A stretch of DNA of 45,948 bases from JAATGI01 sp036510675 (GTDB lineage: Bacteria > Pseudomonadota > Alphaproteobacteria > ATCC43930 > CGMCC-115725): contig DATCDN010000056.1 of NCBI GenBank assembly GCA_036510675.1, forward strand, positions 1-45,948, given 5' to 3'. Of the stretch, positions 23,441 to 31,006 are shown piece by piece. Position 1 is the first letter of the stretch, and each line of letters opens with the position of its first letter. A model generated the notes under the pieces. The model worked only from the letters and a program-made list of their open reading frames with translations. It ran no database searches and was not told where the DNA came from. Position numbers and translations under genes: made by a program.

Positions 23441-24151
23441 TTAGGGGATAACCGAACCGGAGGAGCCGAGCACGAAGCTGAAATTCGGCGGGACGAACTG
23501 CAGGACATACTGGCGCCAGTTCAGGCCGGCTTGCGCCACATCGGTGCGCGGCACGAACAGCACGTCGTGGTCGGCGAGCTGAATATCGGCGGCGTCGCCA
23601 TGATGGCCGGCAGCGTTGACAAAACTGACATCATAGGCGCGCTCGACCGGCCCATCGCGCCGCAGCAGCACGACATTGTTGGCGTCGGCGGTTTCCTTGA
23701 GACCGCCGGCGCGGGCGATCGCCTGCGTCAAGGTCATCGGCGGCCCTTGGGTGATGAATTCACCGGGCGTCGTCACCTCGCCCGCGACATAGACCTTCCA
23801 TTGCAGCGGGCCCTTCACCGCCAATTCGGCGGCCGGGTCGCGCAACGTGCCGCGATAAGCAGCCATCACCATCTGGCGGGCTTCCGGCATCGTCTTGCCG
23901 GCAACCTTAAGGTTCGGCGCGTAGAGGAGCGAGACGTGACCGTCGAGTTGTACGGTCTGCTCCTCGTTGAGTTCCGGCGTGTAGAGAAATTTGACATCGA
24001 GCACATCGCCCGCCTGGAGCCGATAGGGCGGCAACGGCAGATAGGCGGCGCGTGGCGGGTAGGGCACCGTTTCGGCGCGATCGGCGCAGGCCAGCAGCAA
24101 CAACATCGGCACGAACACCAGGCAGCGGGTCAGTATTTTTTTCATGGGCAT
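23441..24151 (-). CDS. Wza/GumB-like polysaccharide export lipoprotein
   Basis: Start taken at 24151, giving 236 residues with a lipoprotein signal (KKILTRCLVFVPMLLLLAC, lipobox LLLAC). A start at 24145 is equally possible, and a longer frame to 24208 would add a polar extension before the signal. The mature protein has the polysaccharide biosynthesis/export domain (YRLQAGDVLDVKF, then VQLDGHVSLLYAPNLKVAGKT) and an SLBB-like domain (VYVAGEVTTPGEF, TLTQAIARAGGL). It should form or plug an outer-membrane channel for the polymer. At about 215 mature residues it is shorter than Wza (about 360) and nearer GumB. It is the first gene of the minus-strand operon, so its promoter lies in 24152–24469. 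Confidence 0.9.
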   Translation of the reverse strand: MPMKKILTRCLVFVPMLLLLACADRAETVPYPPRAAYLPLPPYRLQAGDVLDVKFLYTPELNEEQTVQLDGHVSLLYAPNLKVAGKTMPEARQMVMAAYRGTLRDPAAELAVKGPLQWKVYVAGEVTTPGEFITQGPPMTLTQAIARAGGLKETADANNVVLLRRDGPVERAYDVSFVNAAGHHGDAADIQLADHDVLFVPRTDVAQAGLNWRQYVLQFVPPNFSFVLGSSGSVIP

Positions 24152-24256
24152 GGCGATGGTGCACGGTGATTTGGCGCTGGCCGAACGCCGGCGGACGATC
24201 GTAACCACAGGTTCGAGTTTGTTAACGTTTCATTGTTAGGCTGGTTTTTGCGCAAC

Positions 24257-24265
24257 TTATCCACA
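24257..24265 (+). promoter_or_regulatory. Consensus DnaA box (TTATCCACA)
   Basis: A perfect match to the strict DnaA-box 9-mer in the divergent exopolysaccharide control region. It is single, with no cluster and no dnaA/dnaN/gyrB nearby, so it is not an origin. It could tie transcription to DnaA, or be chance: about one third of a copy is expected in 46 kb of random sequence. Confidence 0.4.
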
Positions 24266-24402
24266 ATTCCCGCGCGTCGATCTTGGATTGGAATTGGAGT
24301 TGATGTCGGCTCGCCCCGTCCCGCCATTTGTTTTGATCGTGCCTCAAAGTCGCGGGTTATCCGTATACGCGGCAATGTTTTTTTTGCAAAGGATAAAGTG
24401 CC

Positions 24403-24462
24403 ATGTCGAGTCGCACTTGGACGCCCGCGCGGCCGTCACGCCGCTGCCGCGAGTCGCGGTGA
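24403..24462 (+). CDS. Short Arg-rich leader ORF upstream of the glycosyltransferase operon
   Basis: A 19-codon ORF (MSSRTWTPARPSRRCRESR) with AAAGGA nine bases before its ATG. Its TGA ends 7 bases before the glycosyltransferase ATG, and the GGTGA that serves as the next gene's weak ribosome-binding site overlaps that stop. Six of 19 residues are Arg, four of them in the last seven codons. Coupling of the downstream gene to translation of this leader is therefore plausible. No expression evidence is available, and it could be a chance ORF. Confidence 0.35.
   Translation: MSSRTWTPARPSRRCRESR
24447..24459 (+). promoter_or_regulatory. GC palindrome at the leader-ORF stop, 10 bases before a start codon
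   Basis: CCGCGA-G-TCGCGG is a perfect inverted repeat. As RNA it can form a 5-bp stem with a 3-base loop whose 3' side abuts the GGTGA ribosome-binding site of the glycosyltransferase at 24470. As DNA it could be an operator half-site pair. Confidence 0.4.
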
Positions 24463-24469
24463 TTAATCC

Positions 24470-25723
24470 ATGAGCAGCAACCGTCAGACTCGGCGTGTCC
24501 TCATCGTGGTACAAAATCTGCCCGTGCCGTTCGATCGGCGAGTCTGGCTCGAAGCGACGACCCTGTCGCGGGCCGGATACGCGGTCAGCGTCATCTGTCC
24601 CCGGATGAAGGGCTTCAACACCGGCTACGAGGTGTTGGAGGGGGTCGCGATCCATCGCTATCCGCTGCCGATCTCGGGATCGTCGGCGCTGAGTTTTGTC
24701 GCCGAGTTCGTATGGTGCCTCATCGCGACGGCGCTCCTGTCGGTGCGGGTCGCGCTGGGCCGCGGTTTCGACGTGCTGCATGTCTGCAATCCGCCCGAAA
24801 CCTATTGGCCGCTCGCCATGTTCTGGCACCTGTTTGGCAAACGCTTCATCTTCGACCATCACGATCTGTCGCCCGAGATGTTCGCGGTGAAGTTCGGCAA
24901 GGATCGCGGCCTTGTCGCGCGCGCGCTGCTGTGGATGGAAAAGATGACGTTCCATCAGGCCGATCTCGTGATCACCACCAATGAGAGCCACAAGGAAATC
25001 GCGATACGGCGCGGTGGTAAGCGGCCCGATGATGTCTATGTGGTGCGCTCCGGGCCCAGCCTCGACCGATTCAAGGTTCATGCGCCCGATCCGGCGTGGC
25101 GCAAGGGCCGGAAATTCCTCCTCGTCTATCTCGGCGAGATCTGCGCCCAGGACGGCGTCGATCACATGGTCCGGGCGGTGAAGCATTTGAGCGGCACACT
25201 TGGGTTCAGCGATTTTCATGCCGTCTTCGTCGGCGGCGGTCCGCATCAGCCGGCGATCAAGCACTATGCGACCGAGATCGGCGTCGCGGATTATTGCACC
25301 TTTACCGGCCGCGTCAGCGACGACGATCTGTGCCGTATCCTGTCCTCGGCCGATATCGCCCTCGATCCCGATCCCAAGAACGAGTGGTCGAACCAAAGTA
25401 CGATGAACAAGATCATCGAATATATGTATTTCGGCTTGCCGATCGTTTGCTACGACCTTAAGGAGGCGCGTGTTTCGGCCGACGTGGCCGCGCTCTATGT
25501 CGAGCCCAACAATGATGCGGCGCTGGCGCGTGGCGTGCTGCGGCTGATCGGCGATCCGGGCCGGCGCCAGCAGATGCATGATTTCGGCATGGAGCGGCTG
25601 CGCGCCAAACTGGCGTGGGAATTTTCGGTGCCGCCGCTGCTTGCGGCCTATGACAAGGCATTTGAGATGCTTGCGCTGCCGGCGTCCCGGCCGGCGCCCG
25701 CATCCTCTCCGGCGGCGGAATAA
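24470..25723 (+). CDS. GT4-family glycosyltransferase, exopolysaccharide locus
   Basis: 417 residues. The N-terminal domain opens with RVLIVVQNLPVPFDRRVWLEATTL, a GT4 signature in exopolysaccharide enzymes, and includes CNPPETYWP and IFDHHDLSPEMF. The C-terminal donor domain has LVYLGEICAQDGVDHMV, VFVGGGP, and STMNKIIEYMYFGLPIV with the conserved acidic residue for the nucleotide sugar. The last 15 residues are Ala/Pro/Ser-rich and dispensable-looking. There is no signal peptide; it should work at the cytosolic membrane face. It is the first gene of a plus-strand operon and is followed 4 bases later by the amidotransferase. The start has only a weak GGTGA and may depend on the leader ORF. The donor sugar is unknown. 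Confidence 0.9.
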   Translation: MSSNRQTRRVLIVVQNLPVPFDRRVWLEATTLSRAGYAVSVICPRMKGFNTGYEVLEGVAIHRYPLPISGSSALSFVAEFVWCLIATALLSVRVALGRGFDVLHVCNPPETYWPLAMFWHLFGKRFIFDHHDLSPEMFAVKFGKDRGLVARALLWMEKMTFHQADLVITTNESHKEIAIRRGGKRPDDVYVVRSGPSLDRFKVHAPDPAWRKGRKFLLVYLGEICAQDGVDHMVRAVKHLSGTLGFSDFHAVFVGGGPHQPAIKHYATEIGVADYCTFTGRVSDDDLCRILSSADIALDPDPKNEWSNQSTMNKIIEYMYFGLPIVCYDLKEARVSADVAALYVEPNNDAALARGVLRLIGDPGRRQQMHDFGMERLRAKLAWEFSVPPLLAAYDKAFEMLALPASRPAPASSPAAE

Positions 25724-25727
25724 GACC

Positions 25728-27614
25728 ATGTGTGGCATTGCCGGATTCGTTCTGCCGGGCCAACCGCGCGACGCGGGCCAGCGCCTCAAGTCGATGACCG
25801 ATCGCATTCGCCACCGCGGTCCCGATGGCGAGGGGTTTTTTGTCCAGAGCACGGCCGACGGCAAGCACACGATCGGGCTGGGCCATCGCCGGTTGGCGAT
25901 CATCGATCTCGCGACCGGTGACCAGCCGATCACCCACCAGTCGGGCGGCGTGACGCTGATCTTCAACGGCGAAATTTATAATTTTCAGGAACTGCGCCGC
26001 ACGCTTGAGGCCAAGGGGCATCGCTTCCGCACCGCCTCCGATACCGAGGTGCTGCTCAACGCTTATGTCGAATGGGGGCCGCGCTGCGTCGAGCGGTTTC
26101 GCGGCATGTTCGCCTTCGCGCTGTGGGACGACATGCATCAACGCCTGGTGCTGGCGCGCGACCATTTCGGCAAGAAGCCGCTGTTCATCCACGAGACCGG
26201 CGGCCGGATTCTGTTCGGCTCGGAGATCAAGGCGATTCTCGCGTTTGGCGATCTCGCGCCGGCGCTGGATCGCGCCTCGCTTGCCGATTATTTCGTCTAT
26301 CGCTATGTCCCGGCGCCACACACCCTCTTCGCCGGCATCCGCAAGCTGATGCCCGGCTGCTATGCGGTGTGGGAGCGCGGCACCCTTACCGAAACGCCGT
26401 TCTATCACCCGCCCTATGGCGATGCGCCGGCGTTGGACGATACCGAATTGCCGCGCGATCCGGTCGCGGCGTTTTCGGCGGCGCTCGACGAGGCGGTCCG
26501 CATCCGCATGGTCTCCGACGTGCCGTTCGGCGCCTTTCTGTCGGGCGGCCTCGACAGTTCGGCCATCGTCGCGCTGATGAGCCGGCATTCGACGCAGCCG
26601 ATCAACACATTCTCCGTCGGATTTCGCGAGGCGCGCTATTCGGAGCTGCCCTACGCGGCGATGATCGCTCAGCAGTTCAAGACCAACCACACCGCGCTGA
26701 CCATCGCCGCCGACGATTTGATGCAATATTTGCCGTTCCTGATCGATCATCAGGACGCGCCGGTGGCCGAAGCTTCGAACATTCCGATCTATCTGATTTC
26801 GCGCGAAGCATCGAAGAGCGTGAAGATGGTGCTGACCGGCGAGGGGTCGGATGAACTGCTCGGCGGCTATCCCAAACACTCGGCCGAGCGGTTTGCCGCG
26901 ATCTATCACCGCGCGATGCCCGCCTGCGCCCATGACCGCGTGGTCGGGCCGCTGATCAATGCGCTGCCCTATCGCTTTCGCCGCATCAAGATCCTGGCGG
27001 CGTCGATGGCGCTTCGCGATCCGGCGGAGCGCATGGCGCGTTGGATGGGGGCGCTGACCTATGCCGAGCGCGATCGTCTTTTGTCGGGGGTGAGCGAGCG
27101 GCGTCCCATCGATTCCGGCCCATTCCGGGTCGATGGGCACCGTTCCGCCTTGGAGCGCGCGCTCTATTTCGACCAGACCTCGTGGCTGCCGGACAATCTG
27201 TTGGAGCGCGGCGATCGCATCACCATGGCCGCCTCGATCGAGGCGCGGATGCCCTTCATGGATACCGAGCTCGCGCGATTGATGGCGCGGCTGCCGGACC
27301 GCTGGCGGATTCGCGGCATGACCCAGAAATACATTCTGCGCGGCGCCATGCGAAACATCCTGCCGCATATCATTCTGGAGCGGCCAAAGGTCGGCTTCCG
27401 AGTGCCGATCAACGAATGGTTCCGGGGTCCGATGCGCGGCTTTGTCCGCGAATTGATCGACGCGCCGGGCTCGTTGGCGCGCACGCTATGTGATGCCGCC
27501 ACCATCGACCGGACCCTCGCCGAACACGAAAGCGGTCGCCAGAATCACGAAAAACTGATCTGGATACTGGTCAATCTGGAATTGTTTCAGCGCCAATTCA
27601 AATTGAGTTACTAG
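25728..27614 (+). CDS. asnB: Asparagine-synthase-like glutamine amidotransferase (exosortase-A-system/EPS type)
   Basis: 628 residues. The start at 25728 leaves Cys2 (MCGIAGFV) as the N-terminal nucleophile of the class II glutaminase domain, as the family requires. That domain (about 1–190) has RHRGPDGEG and the HRRLAIIDL and FNGEIYNF motifs. The synthetase domain (about 230–600) has FLSGGLDSS, the ATP-binding PP-loop near residue 272, and LTGEGSDELLGGYPK. Family members use glutamine nitrogen and ATP to amidate a carboxylate. In polysaccharide loci they are thought to amidate uronic acids or a linked amino acid rather than make free asparagine. Length and context fit the exosortase-A-associated amidotransferase subfamily, although no exosortase is in view. 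The AlgD-type dehydrogenase at 35211 could supply the uronate to be amidated. Confidence 0.9.
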   Translation: MCGIAGFVLPGQPRDAGQRLKSMTDRIRHRGPDGEGFFVQSTADGKHTIGLGHRRLAIIDLATGDQPITHQSGGVTLIFNGEIYNFQELRRTLEAKGHRFRTASDTEVLLNAYVEWGPRCVERFRGMFAFALWDDMHQRLVLARDHFGKKPLFIHETGGRILFGSEIKAILAFGDLAPALDRASLADYFVYRYVPAPHTLFAGIRKLMPGCYAVWERGTLTETPFYHPPYGDAPALDDTELPRDPVAAFSAALDEAVRIRMVSDVPFGAFLSGGLDSSAIVALMSRHSTQPINTFSVGFREARYSELPYAAMIAQQFKTNHTALTIAADDLMQYLPFLIDHQDAPVAEASNIPIYLISREASKSVKMVLTGEGSDELLGGYPKHSAERFAAIYHRAMPACAHDRVVGPLINALPYRFRRIKILAASMALRDPAERMARWMGALTYAERDRLLSGVSERRPIDSGPFRVDGHRSALERALYFDQTSWLPDNLLERGDRITMAASIEARMPFMDTELARLMARLPDRWRIRGMTQKYILRGAMRNILPHIILERPKVGFRVPINEWFRGPMRGFVRELIDAPGSLARTLCDAATIDRTLAEHESGRQNHEKLIWILVNLELFQRQFKLSY

Positions 27615-27620
27615 CCGGTC

Positions 27621-28826
27621 ATGACCACTGTGCCCCGTATCGCCATTCTGCATCAAGGCTGCGTGCCCAATTATCGCGAGGCGTTTTTCCGCCGGCTCGG
27701 CACCACGCGTGACCGTGACTATGTCGTGTTTTATGGCGAGCCGGAGCCCGGCAGCGGCGTCGTCGCGGCGCCGCTGCCTTATGCCTTCAAGAGCCAATTC
27801 GTGCGCAATCGGTTTATTCGGCTGCTCGGCAGGCGACTCGTCTACCAGCCGGTTTTCTGGCGCATCGCGTTCGGCGGCTATGACGCGCTGGTGATCGGCC
27901 ACGAGGTTAAATATTTCATGAACCTCGTGCTGCTCTATTGGTTCCGACTATTGGGCAAGCCGGTGTTGTTCTGGGGCTTCGGCACCGGCCAGGATTTTCT
28001 TGATGGCGGGCGTGGCCGCGCCGGGCGGATGTTCACGCGCGCGGTGAATGCCGCGAAGCGGATGCTGGTACGCTCGGTCTCGGGCTATCTCGCCTACACC
28101 GATTCCGGGGTCGTGAACATCGTGCGCGCCGGCATGCCGCGCGACCGGATTCGGGTGCTGAACAACACCATCGATCTGGACGAGGAAATCGCGTTTCACG
28201 CCGAGGCGCAAAAATTGGATCGCGCCGTGTTGCGCCGGGAATTGCGCATCGCGCCCGACGCCATCGTCCTTACCTTCGTCGGCCGGCTGCTGGCCGGTAA
28301 GCGGGTCGAGGACTTGATCCGTGCGGTGTCGGCGTTGCGTGACGAGGGAATCGGCGCCGAGGCGGTCATCGTCGGGGACGGACCGGAACGTGCCGCCCTA
28401 GAAGCCACGGCCGATGGCGCGCCCTGGTGCCATTTCCTCGGCGCCGTGCATGATGTCGCCGGTATCGGCCGAATTTACCGGGCGAGCGACGCGCTGGTGA
28501 TTCCCGGTTATGTCGGCCTTGCCGTCAATCGCGGTTTTGCGCATGGCATGCCGCTGATCACCATTCAGTCCGATCTGCACAGTCCCGAAATCGACTATGT
28601 CGAGGCTGACCGCAATGGGCTGATTCTGGCGCCGGACGACGGTCTCCGCGCCGGTCTCGGGCGGTTCGCCCGCGATGCCGGCCTGCGCGACCGTCTCGCC
28701 CAAGGCGCGCTGGCGACCCGCGACCGTCTCGATCTCGGATGCATGGTCGCGGCATTCGATGATGGCGTCGCGGCGGCGCTGAATCGATCAGCCGGGGACG
28801 CGTCGCTTACGGCACGACCGGCGTAA
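27621..28826 (+). CDS. GT4-family glycosyltransferase, third gene of the plus-strand EPS operon
   Basis: 401 residues, starting 6 bases after the amidotransferase stop. The N-terminal domain begins RIAILHQGCVPNYREAFFRRL, the acceptor-side opening of a GT4 subgroup. A short hydrophobic stretch around residues 95–125 (NLVLLYWFRLLGKPVLFWGFGTG) may dip into the membrane. The C-terminal domain has LTFVGRLLAGKRVEDLI, VIVGDGPER and IYRASDALVIPGYVGLAVNRGFAHGMPLI; here the usual E-x7-E is replaced by G-LAVNRGFAHG, which is common in this subgroup. It adds a sugar to the lipid-linked repeat unit; the specificity is unknown. The 3' end overlaps the convergent ATPase gene by 20 bases. Confidence 0.88.
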   Translation: MTTVPRIAILHQGCVPNYREAFFRRLGTTRDRDYVVFYGEPEPGSGVVAAPLPYAFKSQFVRNRFIRLLGRRLVYQPVFWRIAFGGYDALVIGHEVKYFMNLVLLYWFRLLGKPVLFWGFGTGQDFLDGGRGRAGRMFTRAVNAAKRMLVRSVSGYLAYTDSGVVNIVRAGMPRDRIRVLNNTIDLDEEIAFHAEAQKLDRAVLRRELRIAPDAIVLTFVGRLLAGKRVEDLIRAVSALRDEGIGAEAVIVGDGPERAALEATADGAPWCHFLGAVHDVAGIGRIYRASDALVIPGYVGLAVNRGFAHGMPLITIQSDLHSPEIDYVEADRNGLILAPDDGLRAGLGRFARDAGLRDRLAQGALATRDRLDLGCMVAAFDDGVAAALNRSAGDASLTARPA

Positions 28827-30153
28827 GATTTTCGATCACCGGCAGATAGACGATCTCGCCGGCGACGAGGTGCAGCGGGTCGATGGTCGGATTGGCCAGC
28901 GCCAGCGCGTGCAGCATGTTGGCCCCGCAAATGCCATAGGACAGCTTGCATAATTCACCGAGCGTTTCCTGCGTCTCCACCCGATAACGCGCCACCGGGG
29001 GTGGCGCAGGCGGGACGGGTTTCGCGATATCCGCGATGGCGGCTTTGATGACCGGCGCCGGCGCGGCGGCCGGGGCCGCGTGCGGCGTGACATCGGAGAT
29101 CGGCTGATCTTCGCGCGGCAGCGTGGCGATCAGCGTCTCGCCATGGCGGGCTTGCCAGGCGGCGGCTTGCAGCGGGGCCGCCTCGCCCGACACGAGATCG
29201 GTGCCGAGCCCGACCGCGAGGCCGAGCGCGACGATGGCAGCGAGGCCCAGCGCGGCATAGCGCACCCGGCTCGCGCGCGACATGGATTCCGTCAGCCATG
29301 CCGGCAGTATACTGGTGGCGGCGCGCTGGCGCCCGAGATGCGGCGCGATCGCTTCCGCCGCGATGTCCCGCGTCACCACCGCCGCGCGGTGGCCCATGCC
29401 ATTGATCAGGGCGTTGTCGCAAAAAATGTTGAGGCGTCGCGGGTTGCCGGCGGCGGCGGCGGCGATATAGGCGAGCGCGCTGGGGGTGAAGATTTCGAGA
29501 TGGCGGCCGGCGGCGATATCGATGCGATATTGGATATAGGCCAGTGCCTCGGTGGTCGACAGATTGTCGATTCGTGTACGAACGGCGATGCGCTGATTGA
29601 GCTGACGCAGCTCGTGGCGTTCCAGCTTCTCGTCGAGCTCAGGCTGGCCGGCCAGCACGATCTGCAGGAATTTTTGCTTGTCGCTTTCGAGATTGGATAG
29701 CAGCCGCAGACTCTCCAGCGTCTCGACCGGCATATTCTGTGCCTCGTCGATCACGATCACGATCAGCTTGCCCGAATCGTGCAGCGCCTTGAGTCGAAAC
29801 AGCAAGCGGCGGATCAGCTCGCCGGTATCGCTGGCCCAGGGCTGTTGCACCGGGTCGATTTCGCCGGTCAGCTCCTCCCAGATGAAGCTGATGAGTTGAT
29901 GCGGCGTCAGCGACGGCTGCAGGACATAGACGATGGCGGAACTGGCGGGATCGAGTCGGCGCAGAGAATGGCGCAGCATCGTCGTCTTGCCGACGCCGAC
30001 CTCGCCGGTGAGGACGATGAAGCCCTTGCGGACGCGCAGCCCGTATTCGAGAACGCCAATGGCTTCGCGATGCCCCTTCGTCAGAAAGATAAGAGTCGCA
30101 TCGGGCGTGACATGAAACGGTTCGGTCCGAAAGCCGTAGAATTCAGCGTACAA
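28807..30153 (-). CDS. ExeA/XrtA-type AAA+ ATPase with a transmembrane helix and LysM-like periplasmic tail
   Basis: 448 residues from a TTG start (MYAEFYGFRTEPF, the invariant opening of this family). Residues 1–270 form an AAA+ ATPase: Walker A GEVGVGKTT (K56) and Walker B IVIVIDEAQN (D136/E137). A single transmembrane helix lies at about 290–315 (ALGLAAIVALGLAVGLG). An Ala/Pro-rich linker then leads to a C-terminal domain (about 395–445) with YRVETQETLGEL, LANPTIDPLHL and GEIVYLP, which reads as a LysM peptidoglycan-binding fold. ExeA/GspA proteins use the same layout to open peptidoglycan for an outer-membrane channel. A PEP-CTERM/exosortase-locus ATPase is the closest cytosolic relative I recognise. 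It follows the CpsD-like gene by 32 bases and should be co-transcribed. It probably helps assemble the export channel through peptidoglycan. Confidence 0.85.
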   Translation of the reverse strand: MYAEFYGFRTEPFHVTPDATLIFLTKGHREAIGVLEYGLRVRKGFIVLTGEVGVGKTTMLRHSLRRLDPASSAIVYVLQPSLTPHQLISFIWEELTGEIDPVQQPWASDTGELIRRLLFRLKALHDSGKLIVIVIDEAQNMPVETLESLRLLSNLESDKQKFLQIVLAGQPELDEKLERHELRQLNQRIAVRTRIDNLSTTEALAYIQYRIDIAAGRHLEIFTPSALAYIAAAAAGNPRRLNIFCDNALINGMGHRAAVVTRDIAAEAIAPHLGRQRAATSILPAWLTESMSRASRVRYAALGLAAIVALGLAVGLGTDLVSGEAAPLQAAAWQARHGETLIATLPREDQPISDVTPHAAPAAAPAPVIKAAIADIAKPVPPAPPPVARYRVETQETLGELCKLSYGICGANMLHALALANPTIDPLHLVAGEIVYLPVIENLTPVVP

Positions 30154-30185
30154 GAGACCCCGTTTCTCCGAGCGTCCGCCGGCCG

Positions 30186-30875
30186 CTATAGCCGGCGATA
30201 GATGGCGCGTGGAATGTGATAGCGCCGCTTGTTCATCACCACGCCCAGAAGCCGCCCGCCATTGGCCTCGACGGCGCGCCGCGCCTGTTCGACGATCGGC
30301 GCGCGGGTGCGCTCCGCCTCGACCACCAGCACGACGCCGCCAACACAGCGTGTCAGCACCATGCTGCCGACTTCCGCCAGAATCGGCGGGGCGTCGATGA
30401 AGACGATATCGACCAGCTCGACCAGTTCGGCGAAGACTCGTTCCAGTCCGCCGCTGTCGAAGAGAAAGCGAGCTCCGGCGCCATAGACCGATAGCGTCGC
30501 GCGATAGAAGGGACCATCGCGTGCCGGCGCGATGACATCGGTGGCAAGCGCGTCGCCGGTAGCGACGGCTTCGAGTCCCTGCTCGATCCCCTCACGCGAC
30601 TCGACCAGCACCAGAAGCACGCGCAAGCCCAAGGTTGAGGCAACCGTGTTCGCGAGATCGCGCGCCAGGGTCGAGGTGCCTTCGCCCCGGCTTGAACTGG
30701 TGATTTCGATGATCGGCGGCGCGTCTTGCGGCAACTGCATGCGCAGCGTGTGATAGAGCGCGATCAACTCATCGCGCGGCAGAATGCTCGGTTCGCCATA
30801 AACCTGCGGCGTCGCGCCCAAGGTTTCGCGTGGCCGCTCCCCCTGGATTTGCAATGCGTCGAAAATCCGGGTCAT
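30186..30875 (-). CDS. CpsD/CapB-like P-loop protein with a degenerate nucleotide site
   Basis: 229 residues, cytosolic, with the fold of bacterial tyrosine kinases and MinD-like ATPases. The P-loop reads SSSRGEGTSTLARDLA: the invariant Lys of GEGKS/T is Thr67. The Walker A' motif (normally IDADLR) reads LVLVESR and lacks its Asp. The Walker B-like FIDAPP (D161) is kept, as is the C-terminal VVMNKRRYHIP. There is no long Tyr cluster at the C-terminus, only two tyrosines in the last 11 residues. ATP hydrolysis and autokinase activity are therefore doubtful; it may be a pseudokinase that still pairs with the GumC-like protein. It is the first gene of a two-gene operon with the ExeA-like ATPase. 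CpsD-family membership is inferred from the overall pattern. Confidence 0.82.
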   Translation of the reverse strand: MTRIFDALQIQGERPRETLGATPQVYGEPSILPRDELIALYHTLRMQLPQDAPPIIEITSSSRGEGTSTLARDLANTVASTLGLRVLLVLVESREGIEQGLEAVATGDALATDVIAPARDGPFYRATLSVYGAGARFLFDSGGLERVFAELVELVDIVFIDAPPILAEVGSMVLTRCVGGVVLVVEAERTRAPIVEQARRAVEANGGRLLGVVMNKRRYHIPRAIYRRL

Positions 30876-31006
30876 TCGGACACCGTTCCTTGCCCCCCAT
30901 GTCGTCGCTGGAATGCGCGCATACTATATCCAAATATGGTGGAATTCAACGTCACAACATCAATTGGTATGATGATCGGGTCGCTCTCGGCCATTTCCCT
31001 CGACCC

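Larger units (their letters stand above)
24152..24469. promoter_or_regulatory. Divergent intergenic control region of the exopolysaccharide locus
   Basis: At 318 bases this is the longest stretch without an annotated long gene, and it is more AT-rich than its surroundings, with a T8 run near 24377. It must hold the promoters for the leftward export operon and the rightward glycosyltransferase operon, since both first genes point away from it. It contains a consensus DnaA box, a short leader ORF and a GC palindrome, listed separately. I do not see a convincing -35/-10 pair on either strand. Confidence 0.6.

Noticed and set aside
24328..24369. TTGTTT/TTGATC and TATACG boxes upstream of the glycosyltransferase leader
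   Set aside because: No pair has acceptable 16–18 base spacing.
25458..27368. 636-codon minus-strand open frame across the amidotransferase gene
   Set aside because: Shadow of a well-conserved gene; the translation is Arg/Gln/His-rich without recognisable domains.
30923..30949. TTGAAT–15 nt–TATAGT on the minus strand upstream of the CpsD-like gene
   Set aside because: The spacer is too short for a normal sigma-70 promoter, and alphaproteobacterial -10 boxes are too loose for a confident call; the region is AT-rich and may still hold the promoter.
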